Assembly: GCA_903905455.1 (NCBI GenBank)
Contig: CAIVGN010000121.1
Coordinates: 1-32,211, forward strand
Direction of reading: 5' to 3'
DNA: 32,211 nt
DNA from: an uncultured Archangium sp.
GTDB taxonomy: Bacteria; Myxococcota; Myxococcia; Myxococcales; Myxococcaceae
Made by a program: the position numbers and the translations under genes
The notes under the pieces: generated by a model
Told to the model about the DNA's origin: nothing
Databases searched by the model: none
What the model saw: only the letters and a program-made list of their open reading frames with translations
Shown here: positions 17,870-25,543 of the stretch, in pieces
Numbering within the stretch: the first letter of the stretch is position 1
How the letters are laid out: the number at the start of each line of letters is the position of its first letter

Positions 17870-18145
17870 ATGGCTCATAAAAAGGGACAAGGTTCTTCAC
17901 GCAACGGGCGTGATTCGAACTCGCAGAAGCGTGGCACGAAGGTCTACGGCGGGCAGACGATCAACGCCGGCGGGATCATCGTTCGCCAGGTCGGTACCAA
18001 GATCCACCCGGGAACCAATGTGAAGTGCGGTCGTGACTTCACGCTGTTCGCGACGATCAATGGCATCGTGAAGTTCGAGCGCTACCACCGCGACCAGAAG
18101 AAGGTGTCGGTGTACCCGGCGCCTGCTTCGCCCGCGGCGAGCTGA
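17870..18145 (+). CDS. rpmA: 50S ribosomal protein L27
   Basis: A 91-residue protein. [20 protein letters not shown] begins at the mature N-terminus, which reaches into the peptidyl-transferase centre. There is no cleavable extension of the Firmicute kind. The core ([20 protein letters not shown]) is normal, with a slightly extended Ala/Pro/Ser C-terminus (PAPASPAAS). An AAGGG site lies upstream of the start. It is cotranscribed with rplU; the strong hairpin that follows separates it from obgE. Confidence 0.98.
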   Translation: MAHKKGQGSSRNGRDSNSQKRGTKVYGGQTINAGGIIVRQVGTKIHPGTNVKCGRDFTLFATINGIVKFERYHRDQKKVSVYPAPASPAAS

Positions 18146-18167
18146 CTCGTCCGCATTCGCTGTTTTG

Positions 18168-18229
18168 ACAGGCGCCGAGCTCGTTTGCGTCCACCCGACG
18201 CGTACGAGCCTGGGCGCCTGTTTTCTTTT
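18168..18229 (+). terminator. Rho-independent terminator or attenuator before obgE
   Basis: A 54-base hairpin: ACAGGCGCC (18168-18176) pairs perfectly with GGCGCCTGT (18213-18221). Inside it GCTCGT (18179-18184) pairs with ACGAGC (18204-18209) and GCGTC (18187-18191) with GACGC (18197-18201) around a five-base loop. The T-run TTTTCTTTT follows at 18221-18229. The form is a strong intrinsic terminator on the plus strand. The obgE start is only 11 bases after the T-run, so full termination would shut off obgE unless read-through or another promoter serves it. Confidence 0.75.
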
Positions 18230-18240
18230 CCGGGCTCCAC

Positions 18241-19545
18241 ATGAAATTCGTCGATCAGGTCAGTGTCGTGGTGAAGGCCGGTGATGGTGGCAATGGGGCC
18301 GTCGCGTTTCACCGTGAGAAGTACATCGACAAGGGCGGCCCCTCGGGCGGCGACGGCGGCGACGGTGGCTCGATCCTCTTCGAGGCCGACCCCCAGCTGA
18401 CCACGCTGCTCGACTTCCGCTTCCAGCAGCGCCACCAGGCGCGGTCCGGCCAGCACGGCATGGGCAGCGACATGAACGGTCGCGCGGGCGAAGACATGAT
18501 CATCAAGGCGCCCCTGGGCACCCTGGTGATCGACGAGACCACCGGCGAGCTGCTCAAGGACCTGTCCACCCCCGGCGAGCTGTGGGTCGTGGCCAAGGGC
18601 GGGAGCGGCGGCTGGGGCAACATGAACTTCGCGACCTCCACGCGGCAGACCCCGCGGTTCGCGAAAGACGGCACCTTCGGCGAAGAGAAGCACCTGGTGC
18701 TCGAGCTCAAGCTGCTGGCCGACGTCGGCCTGCTGGGCTTCCCCAACGCGGGCAAGAGCACCTTCATCAGCCGCATCTCGCACGCCCGGCCCAAGGTGGC
18801 CGACTACCCCTTCACCACGCTGGTGCCCAACCTGGGCGTGGTCGACTACCGCGATCGCAAGAGCTTCGTGGTGGCCGACATCCCCGGCCTCATCGAGGGC
18901 GCCAGCGAAGGCCACGGGCTGGGTCACCAGTTCCTGCGCCACGTCGAGCGCTGCCGCGTGCTGGTGCACCTCGTCGACCTGAGCACCGCCGACGAAGGCC
19001 GCGACCCGGTCACCGACTTCGACACCATCAACCGCGAGCTGCAGAAGTACAGCAAGGTGCTCGCCGACAAGCCCCAGCTGGTGGTGGCCAACAAGCTCGA
19101 CCTGCCCCACGCCCGCGAGGCGCTGCCGGCCTTCGTCGAGGCCATGAACCGCCGTGGCGTGAAGGTGTTCGAGCTCTCGGGCGCTACGGGTGAGGGCGCG
19201 CAGGCCGTGCTCGACGCTTGTGCCCGCGTGCTCTTCGCCGGCCCCGTGGAAGACAAGAAGTTCCGCCTGAAGGGCCGCCGCGACGAGACCGAGCTCACCT
19301 CGGCCCACGAGGCGCTGGAATACGTGACCGCGAAGATCTCCCGCGGCACCGGGGCGAAGAAGACCGCGGCGAAGAAGGCCGCGCCGGTGAAGTCGGCCGC
19401 GAAGGCTCCGGCGAAGAAGCCGGTGGTGGCCGCGAAGAAGGTGGCTCCGGCGAAGAAGCCGGTGGTGGCCGCGAAGAAGCCGGCCCCTGCGAAGAAGGCC
19501 TCCCCCGCGCCCGCGAAGCAGAAGCCGGCGGCGAGGAAGCGCTGA
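18241..19545 (+). CDS. obgE: Obg GTPase with a lysine-rich, histone-H1-like tail
   Basis: A 434-residue GTPase that acts in late 50S assembly and growth control. The Obg fold is at about 1-158 (MKFVDQVSVVVKAGDGGNGA and the Gly-rich GGDGGDGG loops). The G domain follows with G1 GFPNAGKST from about 167, G3 DIPGLIEGA from about 214 and G4 NKLD from about 284. The end is unusual: from about residue 370 to 434 the sequence is almost only Lys, Ala, Pro and Val, with about 19 lysines, many as KK pairs. It replaces the usual C-terminal domain (OCT or acidic tail). No ribosome site precedes the ATG at 18241. It ends 1 bp before the methyltransferase gene. Confidence 0.97.
   Translation: MKFVDQVSVVVKAGDGGNGAVAFHREKYIDKGGPSGGDGGDGGSILFEADPQLTTLLDFRFQQRHQARSGQHGMGSDMNGRAGEDMIIKAPLGTLVIDETTGELLKDLSTPGELWVVAKGGSGGWGNMNFATSTRQTPRFAKDGTFGEEKHLVLELKLLADVGLLGFPNAGKSTFISRISHARPKVADYPFTTLVPNLGVVDYRDRKSFVVADIPGLIEGASEGHGLGHQFLRHVERCRVLVHLVDLSTADEGRDPVTDFDTINRELQKYSKVLADKPQLVVANKLDLPHAREALPAFVEAMNRRGVKVFELSGATGEGAQAVLDACARVLFAGPVEDKKFRLKGRRDETELTSAHEALEYVTAKISRGTGAKKTAAKKAAPVKSAAKAPAKKPVVAAKKVAPAKKPVVAAKKPAPAKKASPAPAKQKPAARKR
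19406..19483 (+). repeat. 39-bp tandem repeat in the obgE tail
   Basis: Two copies with a period of 39 bases (19406-19444 and 19445-19483) encode APAKKPVVAAKK-type units of the lysine-rich tail. The copies differ only near their 3' ends. Such repeats can change copy number by slippage, which would alter the tail length but not the frame. Confidence 0.75.
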
Positions 19546-19546
19546 G

Positions 19547-20218
19547 ATGGGCGGCGGCGGACCGAAATACGAAGCGGCGAATGGCAAGCCGCTCCCCGCC
19601 GACCTCCTGCTCGGCCCGCGCCGTGAGCGCATCGAGCAGGTCGTCGCCCAGCGCACGCGCACCGTGACGGTGGTGCTCGATCGCCTCGAAGACACCTTCA
19701 ATATGGCCGCCGTGCTGCGCACCTGCGAGGGCATGGGCCTGCAGGACGTGCACGTCATCCGCAACCCCGACGCGCCCTTCGCGCCGAACTCGAAGGTGAC
19801 GCAGGGCTGCGACAAGTGGCTCGATCTCCACGTGCACCGCGACTTCACCAGCTGCGCCGAGCAGTTGAAGAAGAGCGGCTACCGCGTGCTCGCCTCGGCC
19901 ATCCGCCCCGGCGCCACCAGCCTCTTCGAGCTCAAGTTCGACCAGAAGATCGCCATCGTGCTGGGCAACGAGCGCTTCGGCGTGTCCGACGAGGTGCTGG
20001 CGCAGTCCGACGGCACCTTCTGGATCCCCATGCGGGGCTTCTCGCAGAGCATGAACATCTCCGCGGCCGCCTCCGCGTGCATCACCCGGGCGATCTCCTG
20101 GCGCCTGGAGCACCTCGGCCCCGAGGGAGATCTCTCGCCCGAGGACCGTTCAACCCTCACCGAGCAGTTCTCGTTCCTTTCCGTCAAGCAGCGGGGCCGC
20201 GTCTACCGCAACGGGTGA
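19547..20218 (+). CDS. TrmH-family (SpoU) RNA 2'-O-methyltransferase
   Basis: A 223-residue SPOUT methyltransferase. The three SpoU motifs are visible: NMAAVLRTCEGMGLQDVHVI (motif 1, with the catalytic Arg), VLGNERFGVSDE (motif 2) and WIPMRGFSQSMNISAAAS (motif 3, forming the trefoil knot for S-adenosylmethionine). The length and the C-terminal helix fit tRNA Gm18 methyltransferase TrmH best. A role on another RNA cannot be excluded, so no symbol is given. It starts 1 bp after the obgE stop and is likely co-expressed with it. Confidence 0.92.
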   Translation: MGGGGPKYEAANGKPLPADLLLGPRRERIEQVVAQRTRTVTVVLDRLEDTFNMAAVLRTCEGMGLQDVHVIRNPDAPFAPNSKVTQGCDKWLDLHVHRDFTSCAEQLKKSGYRVLASAIRPGATSLFELKFDQKIAIVLGNERFGVSDEVLAQSDGTFWIPMRGFSQSMNISAAASACITRAISWRLEHLGPEGDLSPEDRSTLTEQFSFLSVKQRGRVYRNG

Positions 20219-20252
20219 TGAAGCCCGGGGCGACCGCTCCGTCGGAGGTCAC

Positions 20253-21065
20253 ATGTTCCTGAGCCGAGTGCTGGTCGCGTTGGTGGTGGTTGCCCAGGTG
20301 GTGCTCGCGGCTCCTGACGCGGGCGTGCCGGGCAAGAAGAAGCAGGCAGCCGTCGATGCCGGGGTCGCCTTCGTGGCCGACGCGGGCGTGGCCGATGCGG
20401 GCGTGCCGGTGAAGAAGGCCGAGCTGGCGCCCGACGTGAAGGCCCTCGTCGACCGCGTGCAGGGCTTCTACGAGAAGACCCAGGACTTCACCGCGGCCTT
20501 CAAGCAGGAGTACACCTACAAGGCCTTCAAGCGGACCCAGGTCTCGAGCGGCCAGGTGACCTTCAAGAAGCCGGCGCTGATGCGCTGGGAATACGAGAAG
20601 CCTTCGCCCAAGACCTTCGTGCTCGCCGGTGACCGGGTGTTTGCCTACGACCCCGAGGCGAAGCTGGTCACCCGCGCGGCGCTGAGCACCAACCAGCTTT
20701 CGGCGTCGGTCACCTTCCTCTTCGGCGTGGGCAAGCTGGAGAGCGAGTTCTCCATCGTGAAGAAGGCGTGCGCGAAGTGCAGCGGCACGCAGCTGGAGAT
20801 GACCCCGCTGGTGAGCGACCCGAGGTTCAAGCGCATCTTGCTCGAGGTCGACGAGACGACGGCGCAGGTGCTCAAGAGCACGGTCATCGACCCCGACGGC
20901 AGCGAGAACGCCATCAGCTTCATCGGGCTCAAGACCAACGTGGGCGTCAACGAGGCGCACTTCAAGATCACCCCGCCCCCGGGCACGCAGGTGCAGGACT
21001 TCCTGACCGGTGGGCAGATGACCATCCCCGGCAAGGCCGATGCTGGGGTCGCCGCCGGAAAGTGA
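20253..21065 (+). CDS. lolA: Outer-membrane lipoprotein carrier protein LolA, with DAG-rich linker
   Basis: A 270-residue exported protein. Signal peptide MFLSRVLVALVVVAQVVLAA is followed by a low-complexity linker with repeated Asp-Ala-Gly units at about residues 21-50. The LolA fold begins at about 58: QGFYEKTQDFTAAFKQEYT, GQVTFKKPALMRWEYEKPSP and VFAYDPEAKL match the family. LolA shuttles lipoproteins across the periplasm. A GGAGG site (20244-20248) supports the start at ATG 20253. There is a CAKC pair near residue 173 and a further DAG near the C-terminus. It lies 34 bp after the methyltransferase gene. Confidence 0.9.
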   Translation: MFLSRVLVALVVVAQVVLAAPDAGVPGKKKQAAVDAGVAFVADAGVADAGVPVKKAELAPDVKALVDRVQGFYEKTQDFTAAFKQEYTYKAFKRTQVSSGQVTFKKPALMRWEYEKPSPKTFVLAGDRVFAYDPEAKLVTRAALSTNQLSASVTFLFGVGKLESEFSIVKKACAKCSGTQLEMTPLVSDPRFKRILLEVDETTAQVLKSTVIDPDGSENAISFIGLKTNVGVNEAHFKITPPPGTQVQDFLTGGQMTIPGKADAGVAAGK

Positions 21066-21077
21066 GACGATGGGCGG

Positions 21078-22505
21078 GTGAATCGCCTCGCCCTCGTCCT
21101 CGCGCTGCTGCTCGTCGGGTGTCCTCGGTCGGTGGGTGCCCCTGGCGTCGATTCCCTCAGTGGGCTCACGCTGCCCCTCGCGCCGTCGCCCGCGCTGCGG
21201 CTGGTGGTGGCCGGGTCCGTCGACGACACGCCGGCGGAGATCACCTTCGACCCTGCGCAGCCGGTCAGCTTCGTCACCTCGAAGTGCCAGCGCTCGCCGT
21301 CGCTGATCGCCCGCGTCTCGGTGCCTGACCCCTTCGGCCCGGTGGAGACCTTCCCCCTGGCGCGCATCGAAGGGCTGTCGCTGGGCGCCACCCGCTTCCG
21401 CCCCTTCGAGGCCGCCCTCGCGTCGGGCAAGACCTGCGTGGTGGTGCTCGGCGCGCCGGAGCTGCGCGGCCTGGCCCTCGAGCTGAGCCCGGTGCTGCGC
21501 GAGCTGCACTTCCGCCCCTCGCAGTCGCGCGAGCGCTGGGCCGCCGAGGCCGAGGCCAGCGGGGACGACGTGCAGCTGCTGCCGGTCACCCGCGAGCCGC
21601 GCTTCGACTGGCCGCTGCTCCCGGTGCGCCTGCGCCAGGGCCCGAAGAGCGCCGACGTGACGATGCTCCTCTCGCTGCGCGACGCCCGCAGCCGGCTCTT
21701 CGACGAGGCCGCGCGCGGGGCGGGGCTCAAGCCGGGCCTCGAGCTGCTCGACGGGTTGCCGCTGCCCGAGGGGGTGAAGCTGCCGCCCGAGCTCGCCCAG
21801 CTGCGCGGCTACGCGTGGGACTCGCTCGAGTTCGCCCCCGGCTTCGGGCTCCAGCAGGGCTCGACGGAGATCGAACCCGGCAAGCCGCCCCACGCGGTGC
21901 AGGGCCTGCTGGGCGCCGACGTGTGGGGGCGCTTCTTCATGACCTACGACGTGGGCAGCGACGTGCTGGTGCTGCGCCGGCCCCGCGTCTTCGCCTCGGG
22001 CACGCGGGCCCAGTGCGCACGCGGCGGGGTGACCTCGGAGGAGGCCTGCTTCGAGCTGCACAGCCGCGCCGTTCCCGGGGGCGGCATCGACGTGACGGCC
22101 ACCGTGTGGCGGCCGCTGCCCGAGGGCGCGCGGCTCTCGCTCGACGTGACCGGCGGCACCCAGGGTTGCCGGGTGGGCGTCAGCTTCCCCCCGGGAGATC
22201 GCGGCCGCAGCACGCACCACCACTTCCCGTGGAACAAGCTGGGCGAGTCGGTGGCGGGGTGTGCGGGCGCCTTCGAGGGCGTCACCGCGCTGAGCCCCGG
22301 CCTGCTCGAAGACGGCCCGCTGGCCGAGTGCCCCGGCGTCTGCGCCTGGGCCCGCGACGCGGCGTCGGGGCGCATGTCGTGTGAGTGTCAGCCCGGCGCA
22401 CGCACCGGCGACGCCGAGCTCGAGAAGCGCCTGCTCGAGCTCTTCAAGCGCGCGCTCGAGGAGCTCAAGCCCCGGCGCGAGACCGAACCCCGAGACCCCG
22501 ACTGA
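21078..22505 (+). CDS. Lipoprotein with aspartyl-protease-like features
   Basis: A 475-residue protein starting at GTG 21078, 12 bp after lolA. The N-terminus MNRLALVLALLLVGC is a lipoprotein signal, with lipobox LLVGC and lipidated Cys15. The segment GLLGADVWGRFFMTYDVGSD resembles the 'GILG-D-L---YDVV' strand of retropepsin-like proteins. However, the expected Asp-Thr/Ser-Gly is not conserved in its place (FDPAQPVSFVTSKC), so catalysis is doubtful. Several cysteines at the C-terminus (CPGVCAW, MSCEC) suggest disulfides. Being next to lolA fits a lipoprotein. It ends 3 bp before the convergent LysR gene. Confidence 0.65.
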   Translation: MNRLALVLALLLVGCPRSVGAPGVDSLSGLTLPLAPSPALRLVVAGSVDDTPAEITFDPAQPVSFVTSKCQRSPSLIARVSVPDPFGPVETFPLARIEGLSLGATRFRPFEAALASGKTCVVVLGAPELRGLALELSPVLRELHFRPSQSRERWAAEAEASGDDVQLLPVTREPRFDWPLLPVRLRQGPKSADVTMLLSLRDARSRLFDEAARGAGLKPGLELLDGLPLPEGVKLPPELAQLRGYAWDSLEFAPGFGLQQGSTEIEPGKPPHAVQGLLGADVWGRFFMTYDVGSDVLVLRRPRVFASGTRAQCARGGVTSEEACFELHSRAVPGGGIDVTATVWRPLPEGARLSLDVTGGTQGCRVGVSFPPGDRGRSTHHHFPWNKLGESVAGCAGAFEGVTALSPGLLEDGPLAECPGVCAWARDAASGRMSCECQPGARTGDAELEKRLLELFKRALEELKPRRETEPRDPD

Positions 22506-22508
22506 CCT

Positions 22509-23399
22509 TCAGTCGTCGGCGCGGGTGCTCTTGAACGAGTCGAGCACTGCCTGCGAGGCGCGCGAGAGGTACTTGCCCTTGCGCACCAGGATGCCGATGG
22601 GGCGGGTGAAGCCCGGCTCGGTGAAGGCCTTGGCGACGAGGGTGCCGCCGGCGACCTCCTGCGAGACGGTGGGCAGCGGGAGGATCGACACGCCCAGGCC
22701 CAGCTCGACCGCGCGCTTGATGGTCTCCACGTTGTCCATCTCCATCGTGGGGTTGAGCTCGAGGCCCTTGTCGCGGAAGAGCTTGTCGATGCCCTTGCGC
22801 GAGGGCGCTTCGCGATCGAACCCGATGAAGGGCAGGCCGGTGATGGCGGTCATCGACACCTTGCCCTTGCCGGCGAGCGCGTGCGACGGCGGCAGCACCA
22901 GCGCCAGCTTGTCCTCACGGAAGGGGACGAGGTCCACGCCCGCGCGCGGCTGGGGGTACGCCACGAGGCCGATGTCCGCCGCCCCGAGGATGACGTCGTC
23001 GTACACCTGGTCGCTGCGGCGGTAGTTGAGGCGCACGTTCACCTTGGGGTGCGTGCGCAGCAGCTCCTTCTGGATGGTGTGCAGCTCGTGCAGGCCCACG
23101 GAGTAGATCGACGACACGTTGCACGTGCCCGAGACCTCGGTGGCCTGCTCGCGGATCTCCTGCTCGACCTCGGCGAAGCGCGCGAGGATCTCCTTGCAAC
23201 CGCGGAACAGCCGCTCGCCAGCCGGCGTCGGGGTGACCTGGCGGGCGCTGCGCGAGAGCAGCCGCTGCTCGTAGCGATTCTCGAGCGCGCGGATCTGCTG
23301 GCTGACCGCTGACTGGGTGACGTGGTTGAGCTGGGCCGCCCGGGAGAACGAGCCGGTCTCGACGACGTCGACGAACATCTTGAGTGATTCAAGCTGCAT
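22509..23399 (-). CDS. LysR-family transcriptional regulator
   Basis: A 296-residue regulator of normal size. The winged helix-turn-helix is at residues 1-60 (SLKMFVDVVETGSFSRAAQL, SAVSQQIRALENRY). The effector-binding domain runs from about residue 90 to the end, with ILGAADIGLVAYP and the strand IKRAVELGLGVSILPLPTV. An AGAGGG site six bases upstream of ATG 23399 supports the start. It diverges from the DUF4139 gene and has a palindrome in the gap, the usual arrangement for autorepression and control of the divergent gene. The ligand is unknown. Confidence 0.95.
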   Translation of the reverse strand: MQLESLKMFVDVVETGSFSRAAQLNHVTQSAVSQQIRALENRYEQRLLSRSARQVTPTPAGERLFRGCKEILARFAEVEQEIREQATEVSGTCNVSSIYSVGLHELHTIQKELLRTHPKVNVRLNYRRSDQVYDDVILGAADIGLVAYPQPRAGVDLVPFREDKLALVLPPSHALAGKGKVSMTAITGLPFIGFDREAPSRKGIDKLFRDKGLELNPTMEMDNVETIKRAVELGLGVSILPLPTVSQEVAGGTLVAKAFTEPGFTRPIGILVRKGKYLSRASQAVLDSFKSTRADD

Positions 23400-23428
23400 G
23401 AGTTGCCCTCTTCGAGAGAACCAACACG

Positions 23429-23448
23429 ATTAGCGATGCCCAGCTATT
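23429..23448. promoter_or_regulatory. Candidate LysR operator: imperfect palindrome
   Basis: The 20-base element ATTAGCGATGCCCAGCTATT reads as ATTAGC-N8-GCTATT, with one mismatch between the arms, a form common for LysR sites. It is also part of a direct repeat of ATTAGCG (23429-23435 and 23446-23452). It lies in the 98-bp divergent region, about 30 bp from the regulator start. Confidence 0.45.
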
Positions 23449-23497
23449 AGCGCAAGTGAACTGAAACTTGATTCATAGCGCGGTGTCGGGGCTGGAC

Positions 23498-25534
23498 ATG
23501 CACGCCTTGTTGCTGATCGTTCTCGCCGCGCCGCCCGCGCAGGCCCGGCTCCCGCTCAAGACGATGGTCCTCTACGAGAACGGGGTGGGGTACTTCGAGC
23601 GACGGGGACCGGTGCCCGCGGGCGGGGTGGCCGAGATTCCCCTCGAGCCGGGGCAGCTCGACGACGCGCTCAAGTCGCTGGTGGTGGTCTCGGCGCAGGG
23701 CGTGGCCTCGGTGGAGTTCTCGCCTCCGCTCTCGGCCGAGGCCGCGCGCGCCATGGCCGGGTTGCCCGAGCGGGAGAACCAGGCGTCGCTGAGCAACCTC
23801 TGCCGCAGCCTCACCGGGGTGGAGGTGGAGGTGCACCGCGCGGGGGGCCCGGTGGTGAAGGGCCGGGTGATCGAGGTCTCCGAGGAGTCGCTGTCGCTCG
23901 TGGACAAGGAGGGCAAGCCGGTCCCCGAGCCTACGCTGCTGGTGTTCGGCGAGGCCGGCCTGGCGAAGGTGCCCCTGCGCGTCATCGAGGCCGTGCGCCC
24001 CACGGGGAGCCAGGTGTCGCTGGCCTGGAGCCGGGCGGTGGGGGCGACGGCCCTGCAGCCCGAGCGCGAGCGCCTCGTGGTGCGCGGCGCGTCGGGAGGC
24101 GGGCCGGTGGCCGTGGGCTACACCACCGAGGCCCCGGTCTGGCGCACCACCTACCGCCTGGTGCTGGGCAAGAAGCAGCAGCGGCTGCAGGGCTTCGCGC
24201 TGGTGCACAACGACAGCGACGAGGCGTGGGACGGCGTCAAGGTGACCCTCGCTTCCGGGCGGCCGACCTCGTTCCTCTTTCCCCTCGCCGGGCCGCGCTA
24301 CGGGCGCCGCGAGCTGCTGTCCCCCCAGGACGGGCTGGACACCGCGCCGCAGCTGGCGACGCGCGAGGCCCGCGAGCACCTGCGCGGCGAAGGCGAGTGG
24401 GCGGGGCTCTCGATGCGCGGCACCGGTTCGGGTGGGGGCGGCACGGGGTCCGGGAGCATCGGCGCGGGCAGCTTCGGCACGGTGGGCCACGGCGCGGGCG
24501 TCTCCGCGGGCCTGAGCTCCACGCTGCTCGAAGACGGGCCCACGCCGCTGGAGCCGGCGGCGGTGAGCGAGGCGGGCAACCTCTTCCTTTACTCGGTGAA
24601 GGAGCCGGTGGTGCTCGGCGCGCGGAAGAGCGCGCTGCTGCCCATCGTCGACAGCGCCACCCGGGCCGAGCAGGTGACGGTGCTCGACGCCGACGGCAAC
24701 GTCTTCACCGCGGTGCGCCTCGAGAACACCACGCCGCTCACGCTCGAGGGGGGCACGCTCTCGGTCTTCGCCGACGGCGCGTATTCCGGGGAGACGCAGA
24801 TCGACCGCGTGAAGCCCGGCGAGGTGCGCGTGCTGCGGCACGGCGAGGACCTCGACCTCCTCGTCTCGCGCAGCCAGGTCCGGGAAGAAGGCGCCCCGCG
24901 CAAGGCGGCCGTCACCGGCACCGAGGGCGCCCGGCTGCTCGAACTGACCCGCGTCGACCGCCTGGTGCACCGCGTGGAGTTCACCTCGCGGGCCGCGGTG
25001 CCGCGCACGGTGCTGGTGCAACTCGCGGCAGAGAAGTACCGGGTGGTGGCCGGAGGCACCGAAGACGTGCGCTCGCCGGGCCAGCCGCGCTTCGGGCGCC
25101 TGAGCGTCGCCCCGAAGAGCGAAGAGACGGTCGACCTGGTGGAAGAAGGCGCGGTGGTCGAGCGCATCGCCGCCGGCCAGTTGAGCTCGGAGCGGCTCAC
25201 CGCCCTGCTCGCGCGGCCGGTGCCCGACGAGGTGAAGGCGCTGCTGACGCAGGTGAAGGGGGAGATCCTCAAGGCCGAGGCGGCCACGGCGAAGCTGGTG
25301 CTGCTCGACGCGCGCGTCGCCGAGCTGCAGACGGACCTGGTGCGCACCCGGGAGCACCTGGTCGCGGTGGGCAAGGTGAACGTGCCGGAGACCGCGCGCA
25401 AGCTGGGCGAAAAGCTGCTGGCCCTCGAGGAGACGCTGGAGTCCCTGCGCCGCGAGCGCACGGCGACCGCGGAGTTGGCGGTCAACCTGCGCCGCCAGTT
25501 GAACCTGCAGAAGGGCGCGGTCAGCGCGCGGTGA
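23498..25534 (+). CDS. DUF4139-domain secreted protein
   Basis: A 678-residue exported protein. ATG 23498 gives the signal peptide MHALLLIVLAAPPAQA; an upstream in-frame TTG at 23468 is much weaker. The N-terminal part (KTMVLYENGVGYFERRG) and the core (WRTTYRLVL, LQGFALVHNDSDEAWDGVKV) match DUF4139 proteins, which are related to the mucoidy-inhibitor MuiA group. A Gly/Ser-rich loop at about residues 307-340 (GSGGGGTGSGSIGAG) interrupts it, and a coiled-coil helix ends the chain (LDARVAELQTDLVRTREHLV). Function unknown, envelope location likely. It diverges from the LysR gene and is probably its target (inference). It ends 9 bp from the convergent beta-barrel gene. Confidence 0.85.
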   Translation: MHALLLIVLAAPPAQARLPLKTMVLYENGVGYFERRGPVPAGGVAEIPLEPGQLDDALKSLVVVSAQGVASVEFSPPLSAEAARAMAGLPERENQASLSNLCRSLTGVEVEVHRAGGPVVKGRVIEVSEESLSLVDKEGKPVPEPTLLVFGEAGLAKVPLRVIEAVRPTGSQVSLAWSRAVGATALQPERERLVVRGASGGGPVAVGYTTEAPVWRTTYRLVLGKKQQRLQGFALVHNDSDEAWDGVKVTLASGRPTSFLFPLAGPRYGRRELLSPQDGLDTAPQLATREAREHLRGEGEWAGLSMRGTGSGGGGTGSGSIGAGSFGTVGHGAGVSAGLSSTLLEDGPTPLEPAAVSEAGNLFLYSVKEPVVLGARKSALLPIVDSATRAEQVTVLDADGNVFTAVRLENTTPLTLEGGTLSVFADGAYSGETQIDRVKPGEVRVLRHGEDLDLLVSRSQVREEGAPRKAAVTGTEGARLLELTRVDRLVHRVEFTSRAAVPRTVLVQLAAEKYRVVAGGTEDVRSPGQPRFGRLSVAPKSEETVDLVEEGAVVERIAAGQLSSERLTALLARPVPDEVKALLTQVKGEILKAEAATAKLVLLDARVAELQTDLVRTREHLVAVGKVNVPETARKLGEKLLALEETLESLRRERTATAELAVNLRRQLNLQKGAVSAR

Positions 25535-25543
25535 GGCGGGGCT

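Noticed and set aside
18165-18192. TTGACA at 18165-18170 as a -35 for an obgE promoter
   Set aside because: No TATAAT-like hexamer occurs 16-18 bases downstream, and the bases belong to the terminator stem; kept only as a note.
20184-22223. A 679-codon open frame on the minus strand across lolA and the lipoprotein gene
   Set aside because: Shadow of two well-supported plus-strand genes; no start site, no domain, composition typical of antisense reading.
23468-23497. TTG 23468 as the start of the DUF4139 gene
   Set aside because: Adds ten residues before a clean signal peptide that begins at ATG 23498; weak start codon.
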